Shown: positions 14,935 to 22,188 of the stretch, piece after piece
How positions within the stretch are numbered: position 1 is the stretch's first letter
Layout of the letters: the number at the start of each line of letters is the position of its first letter
NCBI RefSeq assembly: GCF_002797355.1
Contig: NZ_KZ454940.1
Location: 434,001 to 498,000, forward strand
DNA from: Bacillus xiapuensis
Lineage (GTDB): Bacteria; Bacillota; Bacilli; Bacillales; Domibacillaceae
Direction: 5' to 3'
DNA length: 64,000 nucleotides
The notes under the pieces: model-generated
What the model was told of the DNA's origin: nothing
The model's input: the letters and a program-made list of their open reading frames with translations, nothing else
Database searches by the model: none
Position numbers and translations under genes: made by a program

Positions 14935-15065
14935 TGAAAAATTAAAATAAACAAAATATCGAAAAAATTATTAAAAAAACAAAAATTAACTTGATATTAA
15001 AGCCTAAAGATAATAACATTGATTGTGAAAAAAATACATATTTTTTATTTTTTAGGAAATTAATA

Positions 15066-15519
15066 GTGAGGGAGTTTTTAATTGACACATTAACATTAGG
15101 AATTGTAACAACAGATTTATTTACAGAAAATGAAGTTCAAGCTGCTGAAAATTTGAATAACTCCTATGAAAGTCAAACAAGCCAGTATAGTATTTCTAAT
15201 GTTATATATCTGGTACAACAAGTAAAGATAACAAGTGACAATGTTTATATTGGAGCTATGCCCAACGGTTTTTATAAACCAGAAGAAATGCCAAACCCAT
15301 AGCTGGAACTTTTCACCAATCACAGATTATTGGATTTGAGAGGCTAAAAGTTGGATCTACAATCTTTTTTATGGAACTAATATCTATGTTCAATAATTAT
15401 AGATTTAAATACCCACTGGTTACCTTGAAGGCGCTCAAGGAAAAATACATAAAATTAGGGGTTTCCAAAAAAGGGGTGAATTGCTATTTAATATAAGAGT
15501 TAGAAGGACAAGCTTTTAA
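15066..15519 (+). pseudogene. frameshifted gene of a small secreted protein
   Basis: From a GTG at 15066 (AGGA upstream) the frame encodes a degenerate signal-like segment ending VQAAE and a mature part with NVIYLVQQVKITSDNVYIGA, stopping at 15302. The protein-like reading continues in a second frame (PIAGTFHQSQIIGFERLKVG) and then a third (YGTNIYVQ, and later GYLEGAQGKIHKIRGF to RRTSF with TAA at 15517-15519). Three frames in series with continuous protein character indicate at least two or three indels. Family not recognised. Confidence 0.5.
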
Positions 15520-15584
15520 ATGTTTAAAAAAAGAATCTTTTTTCAATTACATTTATGTTATTATACAACAAGGGTAGGGAATAT

Positions 15585-15770
15585 ATGGTACTTAGGTATA
15601 TAAGTATATTTTTATTAGGATTTTTATTAACATTTATTGTTTCAGTAGACTTTTTTGATCAATCCAATTTAGCACTTAGTTTATTTTCTAGAATTATTTT
15701 TGCTTTATTTTTCTTATTAATTATTTGGCTGTTACAAAAAACATTTTATAAAAAGAGTACAAAAAAATGA
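15585..15770 (+). CDS. small two-helix membrane protein, possible partner or immunity protein
   Basis: 61 residues from the ATG at 15585 (MVLRYISIFLLGF), chosen because AGGGTAGGGA lies just upstream; an in-frame ATG ten codons earlier lacks a site. Two hydrophobic helices (about 4-24 and 33-52) with a short DFFDQSNLA linker and a lysine-rich C terminus. The stop overlaps the next start by four bases (ATGA), so the two are translationally coupled. Small membrane proteins with this layout often protect the producer of a secreted peptide toxin. The role is inferred; family not recognised. Confidence 0.75.
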   Translation: MVLRYISIFLLGFLLTFIVSVDFFDQSNLALSLFSRIIFALFFLLIIWLLQKTFYKKSTKK

Positions 15771-16387
15771 AAGATATTAAAAATTGGTATAAGGTTTTAT
15801 CTACTTTCATGATCGTTGTACTGTTAATCGGGACCATTACTTCCACAGCTAGTGCAAAAAGCAACAAACAAACATTTGAAGAAGAAATTGAAGTTTCAGA
15901 GGAAGAAGTTGAACTGTTAGCTAAATCGCTAGAATTAGTTTATGAATCCGGACAAGTTACACAAAACAATAAACTTATAGGCTTTAATCAACAGAAATTC
16001 GAAGAAGAGTTAGCTGGATTAGAAGGTTCAAAAGAAGTAATCCAACAATTAGAAGAAAATAATTTATTCGCAGAGGTTCCAGAACAAATAATCTCACCTC
16101 GATTAGCAGCTTGTGCTTGGCACGGGATGAAAGAAAAACCTGCATATATCAAAGCCGAAAATACTTGCATAAAAAATGGATTAAAAGCAAATTACGGGCC
16201 TGTAACGACAATTTCCACTATAGCTAACCTGATTGCTGATAAAGAATTCACTTTAGCAGCTAAAAAAATAATAGCTTTAGGAATAAGAAGCAATATAGCA
16301 GGTGTTATAGTTACCGTGTCTTCCATTCTCCTAGATTGTAGTAAGAAAATGGAGAAAAAATTTCCTGGAAAAACTAATTGTTATTAA
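15767..16387 (+). CDS. secreted four-cysteine protein, candidate toxin or bacteriocin precursor
   Basis: 206 residues. A clear Sec signal peptide (about 1-30; hydrophobic FMIVVLLIGTIT, cleavage near STASA) is followed by a strongly acidic region (about 33-108). The C-terminal part from about 112 has four cysteines (116, 134, 191, 205) and a glycine-containing hydrophobic, amphipathic stretch (about 144-190, with AAKKIIALGIRSNIAGVIV). An acidic pro-region before a cationic, hydrophobic, cysteine-bonded tail is the layout of processed antimicrobial precursors such as SdpC, though I see no sequence match to SdpC. Coupled to the upstream membrane protein and closed by a strong terminator. I do not recognise the family. 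Confidence 0.75.
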   Translation: MKDIKNWYKVLSTFMIVVLLIGTITSTASAKSNKQTFEEEIEVSEEEVELLAKSLELVYESGQVTQNNKLIGFNQQKFEEELAGLEGSKEVIQQLEENNLFAEVPEQIISPRLAACAWHGMKEKPAYIKAENTCIKNGLKANYGPVTTISTIANLIADKEFTLAAKKIIALGIRSNIAGVIVTVSSILLDCSKKMEKKFPGKTNCY

Positions 16388-16388
16388 T

Positions 16389-16433
16389 AAAAATAGCTAG
16401 TTACTTTGAGATTAAAAGTAACTAGCTATTTTT
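16389..16433 (+). terminator. strong terminator after the secreted-protein gene
   Basis: 19-bp perfect inverted repeat (AAAAATAGCTAGTTACTTT and its complement) with a 7-base loop, ending in TTTTT. It starts three bases after the stop and works in either direction on paper. Confidence 0.9.
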
Positions 16434-16448
16434 GTAATATTTTCTTAG

Positions 16449-16664
16449 CCACTTGCTTCTTCTAGTGAAATCGGAAAGTTACATTCAAAGTGTGGATTAA
16501 AGGAGTTTTCACAATGGTTAGCAAAAAATACGAATAACAAAAGTACTTCTTTCTGATTAGAAGTGTGGAGTGTTGATAAAGATTATAAAATAATGGAACA
16601 TACGAAAAGCTGTCGATATCGACATTATCAAATTTTTAAAATGCGGGAAAAAGGAGGAAGATAG
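16449..16664 (+). pseudogene. remnant of a protein C-terminus with an internal stop
   Basis: One frame reads PLASSSEIGKLHSKCG to NNKSTSF, a TGA at 16554-16556, then LEVWSVDKDYKIMEHTKS to KMREKGGR and TAG at 16662-16664. The long protein-like reading with a single internal stop in A/T-rich DNA suggests a decayed coding sequence, probably the 3-prime end of a larger gene lost on the left. Family not recognised. Its tail carries AAAGGAGG, which would serve the next reading frame. Confidence 0.45.
16611..16624. repeat. 14-bp perfect palindrome
   Basis: TGTCGATATCGACA is a perfect palindrome inside the decayed region. It could be an operator or chance; it overlaps protein-like sequence (SCRYRH), which argues that it need not be regulatory. 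Confidence 0.3.
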
Positions 16665-17003
16665 CGGACGAACGCTATAGCTAGAGATATTAAGCAGTCA
16701 GTATTCAATAACGAAACAGAAGCAATGTTATACATGATTAAGAACATATACGAAGCTGATACCTGTTACATATTTTCGGTGCCGGCCTACACTTTTTCTA
16801 TAAGCATAAAGGAAAATGAGGACATCGAAGAAGCAGTAAAATGGGAGCGGCACTTTCTTTCGGATCCAGAATAGAAAGATACGTTTTATAGCTGAGATGA
16901 GGACTATGGTGAACGAATTGCTGATGATAACCAGCCTGTACTAAGTGTCAATGTTCTTCGGATATATAGAGAATCTCGTAGAGTGGTCATATCAATATTA
17001 CTT
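16662..17003 (+). pseudogene. remnant of a second small gene with two in-frame stops
   Basis: Directly after AAAGGAGG the frame reads RDIKQSVFNNETEAMLYMIK to KWERHFLSDPE, TAG (16872-16874), KDTFYS, TGA (16893-16895), then DEDYGERIADDNQPVLSVNV to RVVISILLK. It stays in the same frame as the fragment before it. The start codon is probably lost (ATA at 16661 where ATG would be expected). A tail fragment followed at once by a small acidic gene behind a good ribosome site resembles a toxin C-terminus with its immunity gene; that is inference only. Confidence 0.45.
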
Positions 17004-17036
17004 AAGCCTCCTCGATCTTTTGAGGAGGCTTATTTT
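17004..17036. terminator. bidirectional terminator
   Basis: AAGCCTCCTC (17004-17013) pairs with GAGGAGGCTT (17022-17031), followed by ATTTTATTT on the plus strand. It separates the plus-strand remnant from the convergent minus-strand gene ending at 17039. Confidence 0.85.
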
Positions 17037-17038
17037 AT

Positions 17039-17230
17039 TTAAATCAGATCATAAGCGTTATCATTTTCATACCATTCGACATCAGATGGATTATTTCTAT
17101 CCAGCAATATAACCCCATGTTCATTAGCGGACAGTTTTCGAATTTGATTCTTGTCTTGACGATTTAATTCAGAAAGCTCTTTTAACAATTCTTGAATCGT
17201 TTTTTCTGAATCCCTTTTCACTTTCATCAC
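17039..17230 (-). CDS. small hypothetical protein, 63 residues
   Basis: Charged soluble protein: an N-terminal helix rich in Lys/Glu (EKTIQELLKELSELNRQDKN) and a C-terminal part HGVILLDRNNPSDVEWYEND. Starts at tandem ATGs with GAAGGG just upstream. It is the only complete minus-strand gene of the island and converges on a shared terminator. Family not recognised. Its size and charge would suit an antitoxin or small regulator, but there is no partner beside it. Confidence 0.6.
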   Translation of the reverse strand: MMKVKRDSEKTIQELLKELSELNRQDKNQIRKLSANEHGVILLDRNNPSDVEWYENDNAYDLI

Positions 17231-17542
17231 CCTTCAGAATCTTTTATCTTCGCTTCTAATCGTTTTTAATTAAAAGTCCTAAAATTATTAAAACGCAAAA
17301 TAAGGGAATTTTAAAGCCAAAGATCAACAAACCCCATTTTCTCGTTTCTTGTTTGGCTATTCACTATTTATTCTACGATTTGATTTACAGTAAGTCTCTG
17401 CACCTTTAAATTTCCGCGGCATAAGCCGTTCGCTCCAATGTCCTGCCTATGTCATGGTTACGTCCTTTTCCTGTCATGTTTAGGTATTGTTTTTCTCTCT
17501 TCTTGTGACCCCCAACGAAACGTTAGGATTTGCCTAAGGGGC
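17231..17542. other. gap between the island and ywlC
   Basis: No gene seen. The left half is A/T-rich like the island and the right half returns to the base composition of the neighbours. A small hairpin (CCTAACG/CGTTGGG) lies about 25 bases beyond the ywlC stop on the minus strand and may help end that transcript. The right boundary of the island is probably here, around 17400. Confidence 0.5.
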
Positions 17543-18610
17543 TTATGGGGAAGCCTCTTCCTCTTTCCGCCAACGGTGAGCAGCGGCTTTTTCCAAACGA
17601 TTCATTACCGCGACTCCGACCCCCTCATATGGAAAGGTTTCCGAGAAGATCACTTCCACATCGGCTTCATTAAAAGTACGAAGAACATCGTAAAGGGAAT
17701 GGGCTACAGAGGCCAAATTCTTTCTGCTGCCGCATGGGATCACAACTTCAGCCCGATAGAACGGCGCCTCTTCTGTTGTTGTCAGCATGCCGACTTTTTT
17801 TCCCTGCGCGCGCGCTGCATCAATTTGCGCCTGTATCCACTGACGGCTGCCGTCCATTAAATACATCGGCGCGTTCGGTGCATAGTGCTTATACTTCATA
17901 CCCGGCGATTTCGGTCTTTCCGAAGCGTTTTTCAATGCTGGATCAAAAACCGTCTTCCCTACCACGGCTTCCATATCTTCTTTTGTAATGCCACCCGGCC
18001 GCAAAATCACCGGTACCTCCGCCGTGCAATCCACAACGGTCGACTCCACGCCGACCCCCGTTTCACCGCCATCCAGCACACCGGCTATTCTCCCTTCCAG
18101 ATCCTGCCATACATGCTTAGCCGCGGTCGGGCTTGGCTTTCCTGAGCGGTTGGCGCTTGGAGCTGCAATCGGAACGCCCGCTTCACGAATAACGGCGAGT
18201 GCCAGCGGATGATTCGGCATGCGCACCGCTACCGTTTCCAGTCCAGCTGTTACTTTATCCGCTAATACGTGATCCTTCTTTTGAAATATAATGGTTAATG
18301 GTCCCGGCCAAAAAGCTTGCATCATTTTCTGCGCTTGCAAAGGAATATCGGCGACCAGCTTTTCAAGCTGCGCCTGATCCGCAATATGGACGATCAGCGG
18401 ATTATCGCTCGGCCGCCCTTTCGCTTCATATATTTTCGCTGCGGCTTCCTCAGATAGGGCATTAGCGCCAAGGCCATAAACCGTTTCTGTCGGAAAAGCC
18501 ACCACTTCATTATTCTTCAGTAAAGCGGCCGCTTCTTTGATTTGTGGATAACTTTTTAAATCATCCACATCTTTATCCACATGCCAATACTTTGTGATCA
18601 ATTCGTTCAC
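17543..18610 (-). CDS. ywlC: threonylcarbamoyl-AMP synthase (Sua5/YwlC)
   Basis: Makes threonylcarbamoyl-AMP from threonine, bicarbonate and ATP, the first step of t6A37 modification of ANN-decoding tRNAs. About 355 residues: N-terminal YrdC fold (FPTETVYGLGANA, KGRPSDNPLIVHI, APSANRSGKPSPT, LRPGGIT) and C-terminal Sua5 domain after SPGMKYKHYAPNAPM. The listed start is GTG; a TTG three codons later (18601) has a better-spaced AAGGTG site, so the true start may be there. The first ~25 codons contain three DnaA-box matches. Confidence 0.95.
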   Translation of the reverse strand: MNELITKYWHVDKDVDDLKSYPQIKEAAALLKNNEVVAFPTETVYGLGANALSEEAAAKIYEAKGRPSDNPLIVHIADQAQLEKLVADIPLQAQKMMQAFWPGPLTIIFQKKDHVLADKVTAGLETVAVRMPNHPLALAVIREAGVPIAAPSANRSGKPSPTAAKHVWQDLEGRIAGVLDGGETGVGVESTVVDCTAEVPVILRPGGITKEDMEAVVGKTVFDPALKNASERPKSPGMKYKHYAPNAPMYLMDGSRQWIQAQIDAARAQGKKVGMLTTTEEAPFYRAEVVIPCGSRKNLASVAHSLYDVLRTFNEADVEVIFSETFPYEGVGVAVMNRLEKAAAHRWRKEEEASP

Positions 18611-18796
18611 CTTTTTTCATATTCAGTGTTTTTCCCGTTTATTGAATACTATATACCCAGATATTCACAAACGAAAGGAGTTTATCCACAAAATGTGGAT
18701 AGTTTTTTTGCTTTTGTGTATAAATCTGTGGATAGCTGTGGATAAATTTCTGAAAAATAACGCAATTTCTCTGTAATCCACAGCTGTTTATCCCCA
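18543..18796. promoter_or_regulatory. cluster of DnaA boxes at the ywlC promoter and start
   Basis: Matches to TTATNCACA on either strand. Exact: 18543-18551, 18573-18581, 18682-18690, 18715-18723, 18737-18745. One mismatch: 18561-18569, 18661-18669, 18694-18702, 18727-18735, 18774-18782, 18788-18796. Eleven sites in 254 bases cannot be chance. In B. subtilis the ywlC upstream region is, as I recall, one of the chromosomal DnaA-box clusters outside oriC that titrate DnaA. The rest of the 18611-18822 gap shows no gene. Confidence 0.85.
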
Positions 18797-18822
18797 TCTT
18801 CACCACTTTCGCTGATATTCTT

Positions 18823-19503
18823 TTAATCTCTTTTGAACCATTCGACAATCGCCAGCTTAATTTGCGGAGTGACTTCCTTGCCTTCCGCATAAACCGGAGC
18901 CTTAAGCGGCTTGGCTTTGGGTGCGGACGCGGGTCTCTTCTCTGCTTTCGCGTTTTCCTCCTGTGAAGCTTGCCGCGCATCTTCTTCTACACCGGGACTG
19001 ACCGCTGTCCCGTTGGAGGCATCCAGAAAGCATAGCGGCGGATATAGCACGCACCACCAGTTAGCTCCCTCCCCTTCCCCTATCGTAATGAGAATCGCTT
19101 CATATTCTCCCGCCGGATAGAGAAAATTACCGTATAATTTCGTCGGAAAGTCCACTTTGCCAAACTCCACCTGAATCGGATCGCCGACTCCCTCTTTCCT
19201 TGCTCTTTCTGCAGCGATCCGCTGAATTTCAGGGAGCTTTTTCTTCAGCAATTGACGAGCCTGCGGCAGCTCCTTCAGATCCGCCACCCACTTTGTGATT
19301 TCTTGATTGACATCATCTCTGATTTTCCTTTTGAGTGCTTGATCGGTCTCGCTATCGCTGTTTGCCAAGATCCGCAGCCGAATCGCTTCCTTCGGTATCA
19401 CGACCGTTTCTTCCGCTTCTTCTGCTTGACCGGGCATATATAAGCTGATGATCGTCGCCACGGATATAATCAATAGGTATATACCTGCTATTTTTTTGTT
19501 CAT
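18823..19503 (-). CDS. spoIIR: stage II sporulation protein R
   Basis: Signal protein made in the forespore and exported to the intermembrane space, where it triggers SpoIIGA to cleave pro-sigma-E in the mother cell. The ATG at 19503 (MNKKIAGIYLL, 226 residues) follows AGGAGGGG. N-terminal hydrophobic helix 5-20, then the conserved IRLRILANSDSETDQALKRK block and the NWWCVLYPPLCF motif. The C-terminal linker (about 180-205) is Ala/Lys/Pro-rich. A sigma-F-like promoter precedes it. Confidence 0.96.
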   Translation of the reverse strand: MNKKIAGIYLLIISVATIISLYMPGQAEEAEETVVIPKEAIRLRILANSDSETDQALKRKIRDDVNQEITKWVADLKELPQARQLLKKKLPEIQRIAAERARKEGVGDPIQVEFGKVDFPTKLYGNFLYPAGEYEAILITIGEGEGANWWCVLYPPLCFLDASNGTAVSPGVEEDARQASQEENAKAEKRPASAPKAKPLKAPVYAEGKEVTPQIKLAIVEWFKRD

Positions 19504-19524
19504 GTTTTTCCCCTCCTGGCCATC

Positions 19525-19553
19525 ATTCTGTCCAAAAGGAGAAAAACCTAAAC
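19525..19553 (-). promoter_or_regulatory. candidate sigma-F promoter of spoIIR
   Basis: Reading leftwards: GTTTA (19549-19553), 15-base spacer, GGACAGAAT (19525-19533). This approximates the sigma-F pattern GTATA / GGnnAnAnT with correct spacing, placing the transcript start about 15 bases before the ATG. Known biology (spoIIR is forespore-specific) supports it; the -35 has one mismatch. Confidence 0.45.
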
Positions 19554-19585
19554 AATGAATCTCACTTTTTTTATTGTCTTTCAAA

Positions 19586-20446
19586 CTAGGATCTTCTTAA
19601 AAAAACCATCCGGTCCTTGCCGTTGATATCCCGCTTAACTTCAACCGCCGCTTCAGGAAAGGCCTTCTGCAGCAAAGCAGCGACCGCCTCCCCTTGGCCG
19701 GCGCCGACTTCGAAACCGACGAGCGCCCGCGGCTTTAGCACTCGGGCAAGCTGCTCACTAAAACGGCGATAGATCGCAAGACCGTCCTTTCCACCGAACA
19801 GCGCGAGATGCGGTTCATGGTCGGCCACGACAGGGGAAAGCTCTTCTTTGTCGCCGATCGGAATATACGGCGGATTGGATAAAAGCACATCAAGCTTAAT
19901 CCCTGCCGACGCCAGCGGTTCTAGAAGATCTCCTTGCATCCACTTCACATCCGCCTGCCATTTTTCTCCGTTCTGTTGCGCTGTCTGGAGCGCTTCCTCC
20001 GAGAGATCGACCGCATAGACATCAAGGTCAGGCCGTTCAAGCTTCATTGTAATCGCCAAAATGCCGCTCCCTGTGCCGATATCGGCCATCGTTAAAGAAG
20101 CTGTTTCAGGAAAATGCTCTTTCATCAGTCTTAGCGCATGCCAAATCAGCTCTTCTGTTTCCGGCCGCGGAATCAGCACACTCGGGTTCACATGAAAGCT
20201 TCTTCCATAAAACTCTTCCTTGCCGGTTATATATTGTACGGGGACGCCCTCTGCATGTCTTTCGACTTGCTGCCGCCACTCCGTCAGCTGTTGATTCGTT
20301 AATTCTAAATGCAAGTGAGCGAATAATTCTGAGCGCCGCATCTTCAGCACGTGCTGTAATAGAATTTCTCCCGCATTGGCATCCCGCCCGTGCTCCCTTA
20401 AAAAAGAAGAAGCCCAATGGAGGGCTTCGTATACTTTTTTAGACAT
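19586..20446 (-). CDS. prmC: release factor glutamine methyltransferase
   Basis: Methylates the glutamine of the GGQ motif of peptide-chain release factors using SAM. 286 residues: N-terminal helical domain, SAM loop MADIGTGSGILAI and the catalytic NPPY motif (LLSNPPYIPIGD). Three bases separate its start from the end of prfA, whose product is its substrate; the two are clearly one operon. Confidence 0.97.
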   Translation of the reverse strand: MSKKVYEALHWASSFLREHGRDANAGEILLQHVLKMRRSELFAHLHLELTNQQLTEWRQQVERHAEGVPVQYITGKEEFYGRSFHVNPSVLIPRPETEELIWHALRLMKEHFPETASLTMADIGTGSGILAITMKLERPDLDVYAVDLSEEALQTAQQNGEKWQADVKWMQGDLLEPLASAGIKLDVLLSNPPYIPIGDKEELSPVVADHEPHLALFGGKDGLAIYRRFSEQLARVLKPRALVGFEVGAGQGEAVAALLQKAFPEAAVEVKRDINGKDRMVFLRRS

Positions 20447-20449
20447 CGG

Positions 20450-21520
20450 CTAGTCCTGCAGCTTTTCAAGCTTGGAGGATTGCTCTTCCATAATGAGCGC
20501 TTCCAATACCTCATCCAGCTTGCCTTCTAGAATTTGATCCAGCTTTTGAATGGTTAAACCGATGCGATGATCTGTCACACGGTTTTGCGGGAAATTATAC
20601 GTGCGAATGCGCTCGGAGCGGTCACCTGAACCGACAGCTGATTTCCGCTGGGCATCGTATTCTGCTTGCGCTTCCTGCTGAAACTTATCATAAATGCGGG
20701 CGCGCAACACCTTCATTGCTTTTTCTTTGTTTTTAATTTGTGATTTCTCGTCCTGACAGGACACGACTATGCCTGTCGGGAGATGCGTTAAGCGCACAGC
20801 GGACATCGTCGTGTTGACACTTTGGCCGCCCGGTCCGCTTGAAGCGAATGTGTCCACCCGAATATCCTTTTCGTGAACGTCCACTTCCACATCTTCCGCT
20901 TCCGGCAAGCAAGCGACAGTGGCGGTCGATGTATGAATGCGTCCGCCTGATTCCGTCTCCGGCACGCGCTGCACCCGGTGAGCGCCGTTTTCGAACTTCA
21001 TTTTTGAATAAGCGCCTTTTCCGTTTATCATAAAGATGATTTCTTTATAGCCTCCCAAGCCTGTCGGGTGCGCTTCAATCACTTCGATTTTCCAGCCTTG
21101 CGCTTCCGCATACCGGCTGTACATCCGGTACAGATCACCGGCAAACAGCGCCGCTTCATCGCCGCCGGCTGCCCCGCGAATCTCCATTATGACGTTCTTA
21201 TCATCGTTCGGATCTTTCGGCACAAGGAGGCGCTTCAATTGTTCTTCATATCCCCCAAGCCGGCCTTCAAGCTCCTGGATCTCTTCTTTCACCATCTCGC
21301 GCATGTCCGCATCCAGCTTCTCTTCAAGCATCGCTTTCGCGTCCTCATATTCACCCTTCGCTTCTTTATATTCACGATATACTTGAACCGTTTCCTCAAG
21401 ATCCGACTGCTCCTTCGAATAATCACGCAGCTTGGCCGGATCATTAATGATTTCGGGATCACTTAAAAGCTCATTCAATTTCTCATAGCGGTCTTCTACC
21501 GCCTGTAACCGATCAAACAT
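20450..21520 (-). CDS. prfA: peptide chain release factor 1
   Basis: Terminates translation at UAA and UAG. 356 residues. The peptidyl-transferase motif GGQ lies in [13 protein letters not shown], and the stop-codon recognition region lies in the preceding domain. N-terminal coiled coil rich in Glu/Lys. First gene of the prfA-prmC unit. Confidence 0.99.
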   Translation of the reverse strand: MFDRLQAVEDRYEKLNELLSDPEIINDPAKLRDYSKEQSDLEETVQVYREYKEAKGEYEDAKAMLEEKLDADMREMVKEEIQELEGRLGGYEEQLKRLLVPKDPNDDKNVIMEIRGAAGGDEAALFAGDLYRMYSRYAEAQGWKIEVIEAHPTGLGGYKEIIFMINGKGAYSKMKFENGAHRVQRVPETESGGRIHTSTATVACLPEAEDVEVDVHEKDIRVDTFASSGPGGQSVNTTMSAVRLTHLPTGIVVSCQDEKSQIKNKEKAMKVLRARIYDKFQQEAQAEYDAQRKSAVGSGDRSERIRTYNFPQNRVTDHRIGLTIQKLDQILEGKLDEVLEALIMEEQSSKLEKLQD

Positions 21521-21612
21521 GACTTCACCTCAATTTTAAGTCCATAATGTACTTTATTATATTATATCAAAAAGAAAAGCGGAAGAGCGGGTTCAGCCTC
21601 CGCTCACATAAG

Positions 21613-21664
21613 AAAAAGAGCCCCCGTCCTCCGGCTGGCGCAGCCGTTGGAGAGCCCTCTTTTG
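21613..21664 (-). terminator. terminator after the lipoprotein gene
   Basis: Long imperfect hairpin (AAAAGAG...CTCTTTT outside; CTCC-GGCTG / CAGCC-GGAG inside) ending in a T-run on the minus strand, between the lipoprotein stop and prfA. Confidence 0.75.
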
Positions 21665-21700
21665 TCAGTGGCGATGCAATTTCACGCTTTCATGCACCAG

Positions 21701-22132
21701 CTAGCTGCGCTTTTTAACCTTTACATCAATCTTATAGCGCGGCAGAGCCTGAATTAACTTTTCATAGACGGCCTTTTCGTCCGATGCTTGATAACGCTCG
21801 CTCTTTCGTTCATGCACCGTCACCTGCATCCGGTCGCCATTGACCCATACGGCGCCCGGAGCATAAGGAGAATAGCGGCGGACAACATCTCTCGCCTTGT
21901 CAATATCAGTGCCCGTTGTGGGCTGCTCCGGGGACAAATCAAGAAAATTGGGATTTTGATTCGTGTTCACCGGGTCATCTTGCTTCGCTTCATCCGCCCG
22001 CGTTTCCGTTAAGCTTCCAGGGGCGAATTCTCTTCCGTCCTCATTTTCCATCCAGCTTTCATTGGATGCCTCCTTGTCGCCGCACGCACTTAATACGGCA
22101 GCGGACATGATGGCAATTAGAAACATTCGCAT
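21701..22132 (-). CDS. putative lipoprotein of unknown function
   Basis: 143 residues. The signal peptide MRMFLIAIMSAAVLSAC has a lipobox ending at Cys17, so the protein should be lipid-anchored outside the membrane. An acidic, Asn/Pro-rich linker (about 20-75) precedes a small domain (RYSPYAPGAVWVNGDRMQVTV). No family recognised. It lies between tdk and prfA. Its ribosome site GGAGG is the 3-prime arm of the hairpin that ends tdk, so its expression may depend on that structure. Confidence 0.75.
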   Translation of the reverse strand: MRMFLIAIMSAAVLSACGDKEASNESWMENEDGREFAPGSLTETRADEAKQDDPVNTNQNPNFLDLSPEQPTTGTDIDKARDVVRRYSPYAPGAVWVNGDRMQVTVHERKSERYQASDEKAVYEKLIQALPRYKIDVKVKKRS

Positions 22133-22138
22133 GAAAAA

Positions 22139-22177
22139 AACCTCCTCTACTCTAGATTCACCTGAATGGAGGAGGTT
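22139..22177 (-). terminator. tdk terminator whose 3-prime arm is the lipoprotein Shine-Dalgarno
   Basis: AACCTCCTC and GAGGAGGTT pair across a 20-base loop and are followed on the minus strand by a run of T leading to the next ATG. The GGAGG of the right arm is the only good ribosome site for the lipoprotein gene starting at 22132. Confidence 0.7.
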
Positions 22178-22188
22178 TATCCGAACGG

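Larger units (their letters stand above)
14126..14990. other. left part of accessory island: gene remnants, no clearly intact gene
   Basis: This A/T-rich stretch begins just beyond mntP. It holds a 59-codon open frame (14215-14394), a short protein-like stretch ending GHIAL before a TAA (about 14404-14484), a gene with an internal stop (14506-14763) and a long stem-loop (14892-14934). No promoter or ribosome site is convincing except for weak cases described separately. Confidence 0.6.

Noticed and set aside
15767-16387. SdpC-family toxin
   Set aside because: The general layout is similar, but there is no recognisable sequence match to SdpC and no sdpA/sdpB/sdpI-like neighbours.
14126-17540. 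Prophage or insertion sequence
   Set aside because: No integrase, transposase, structural phage gene or flanking direct repeat is visible.
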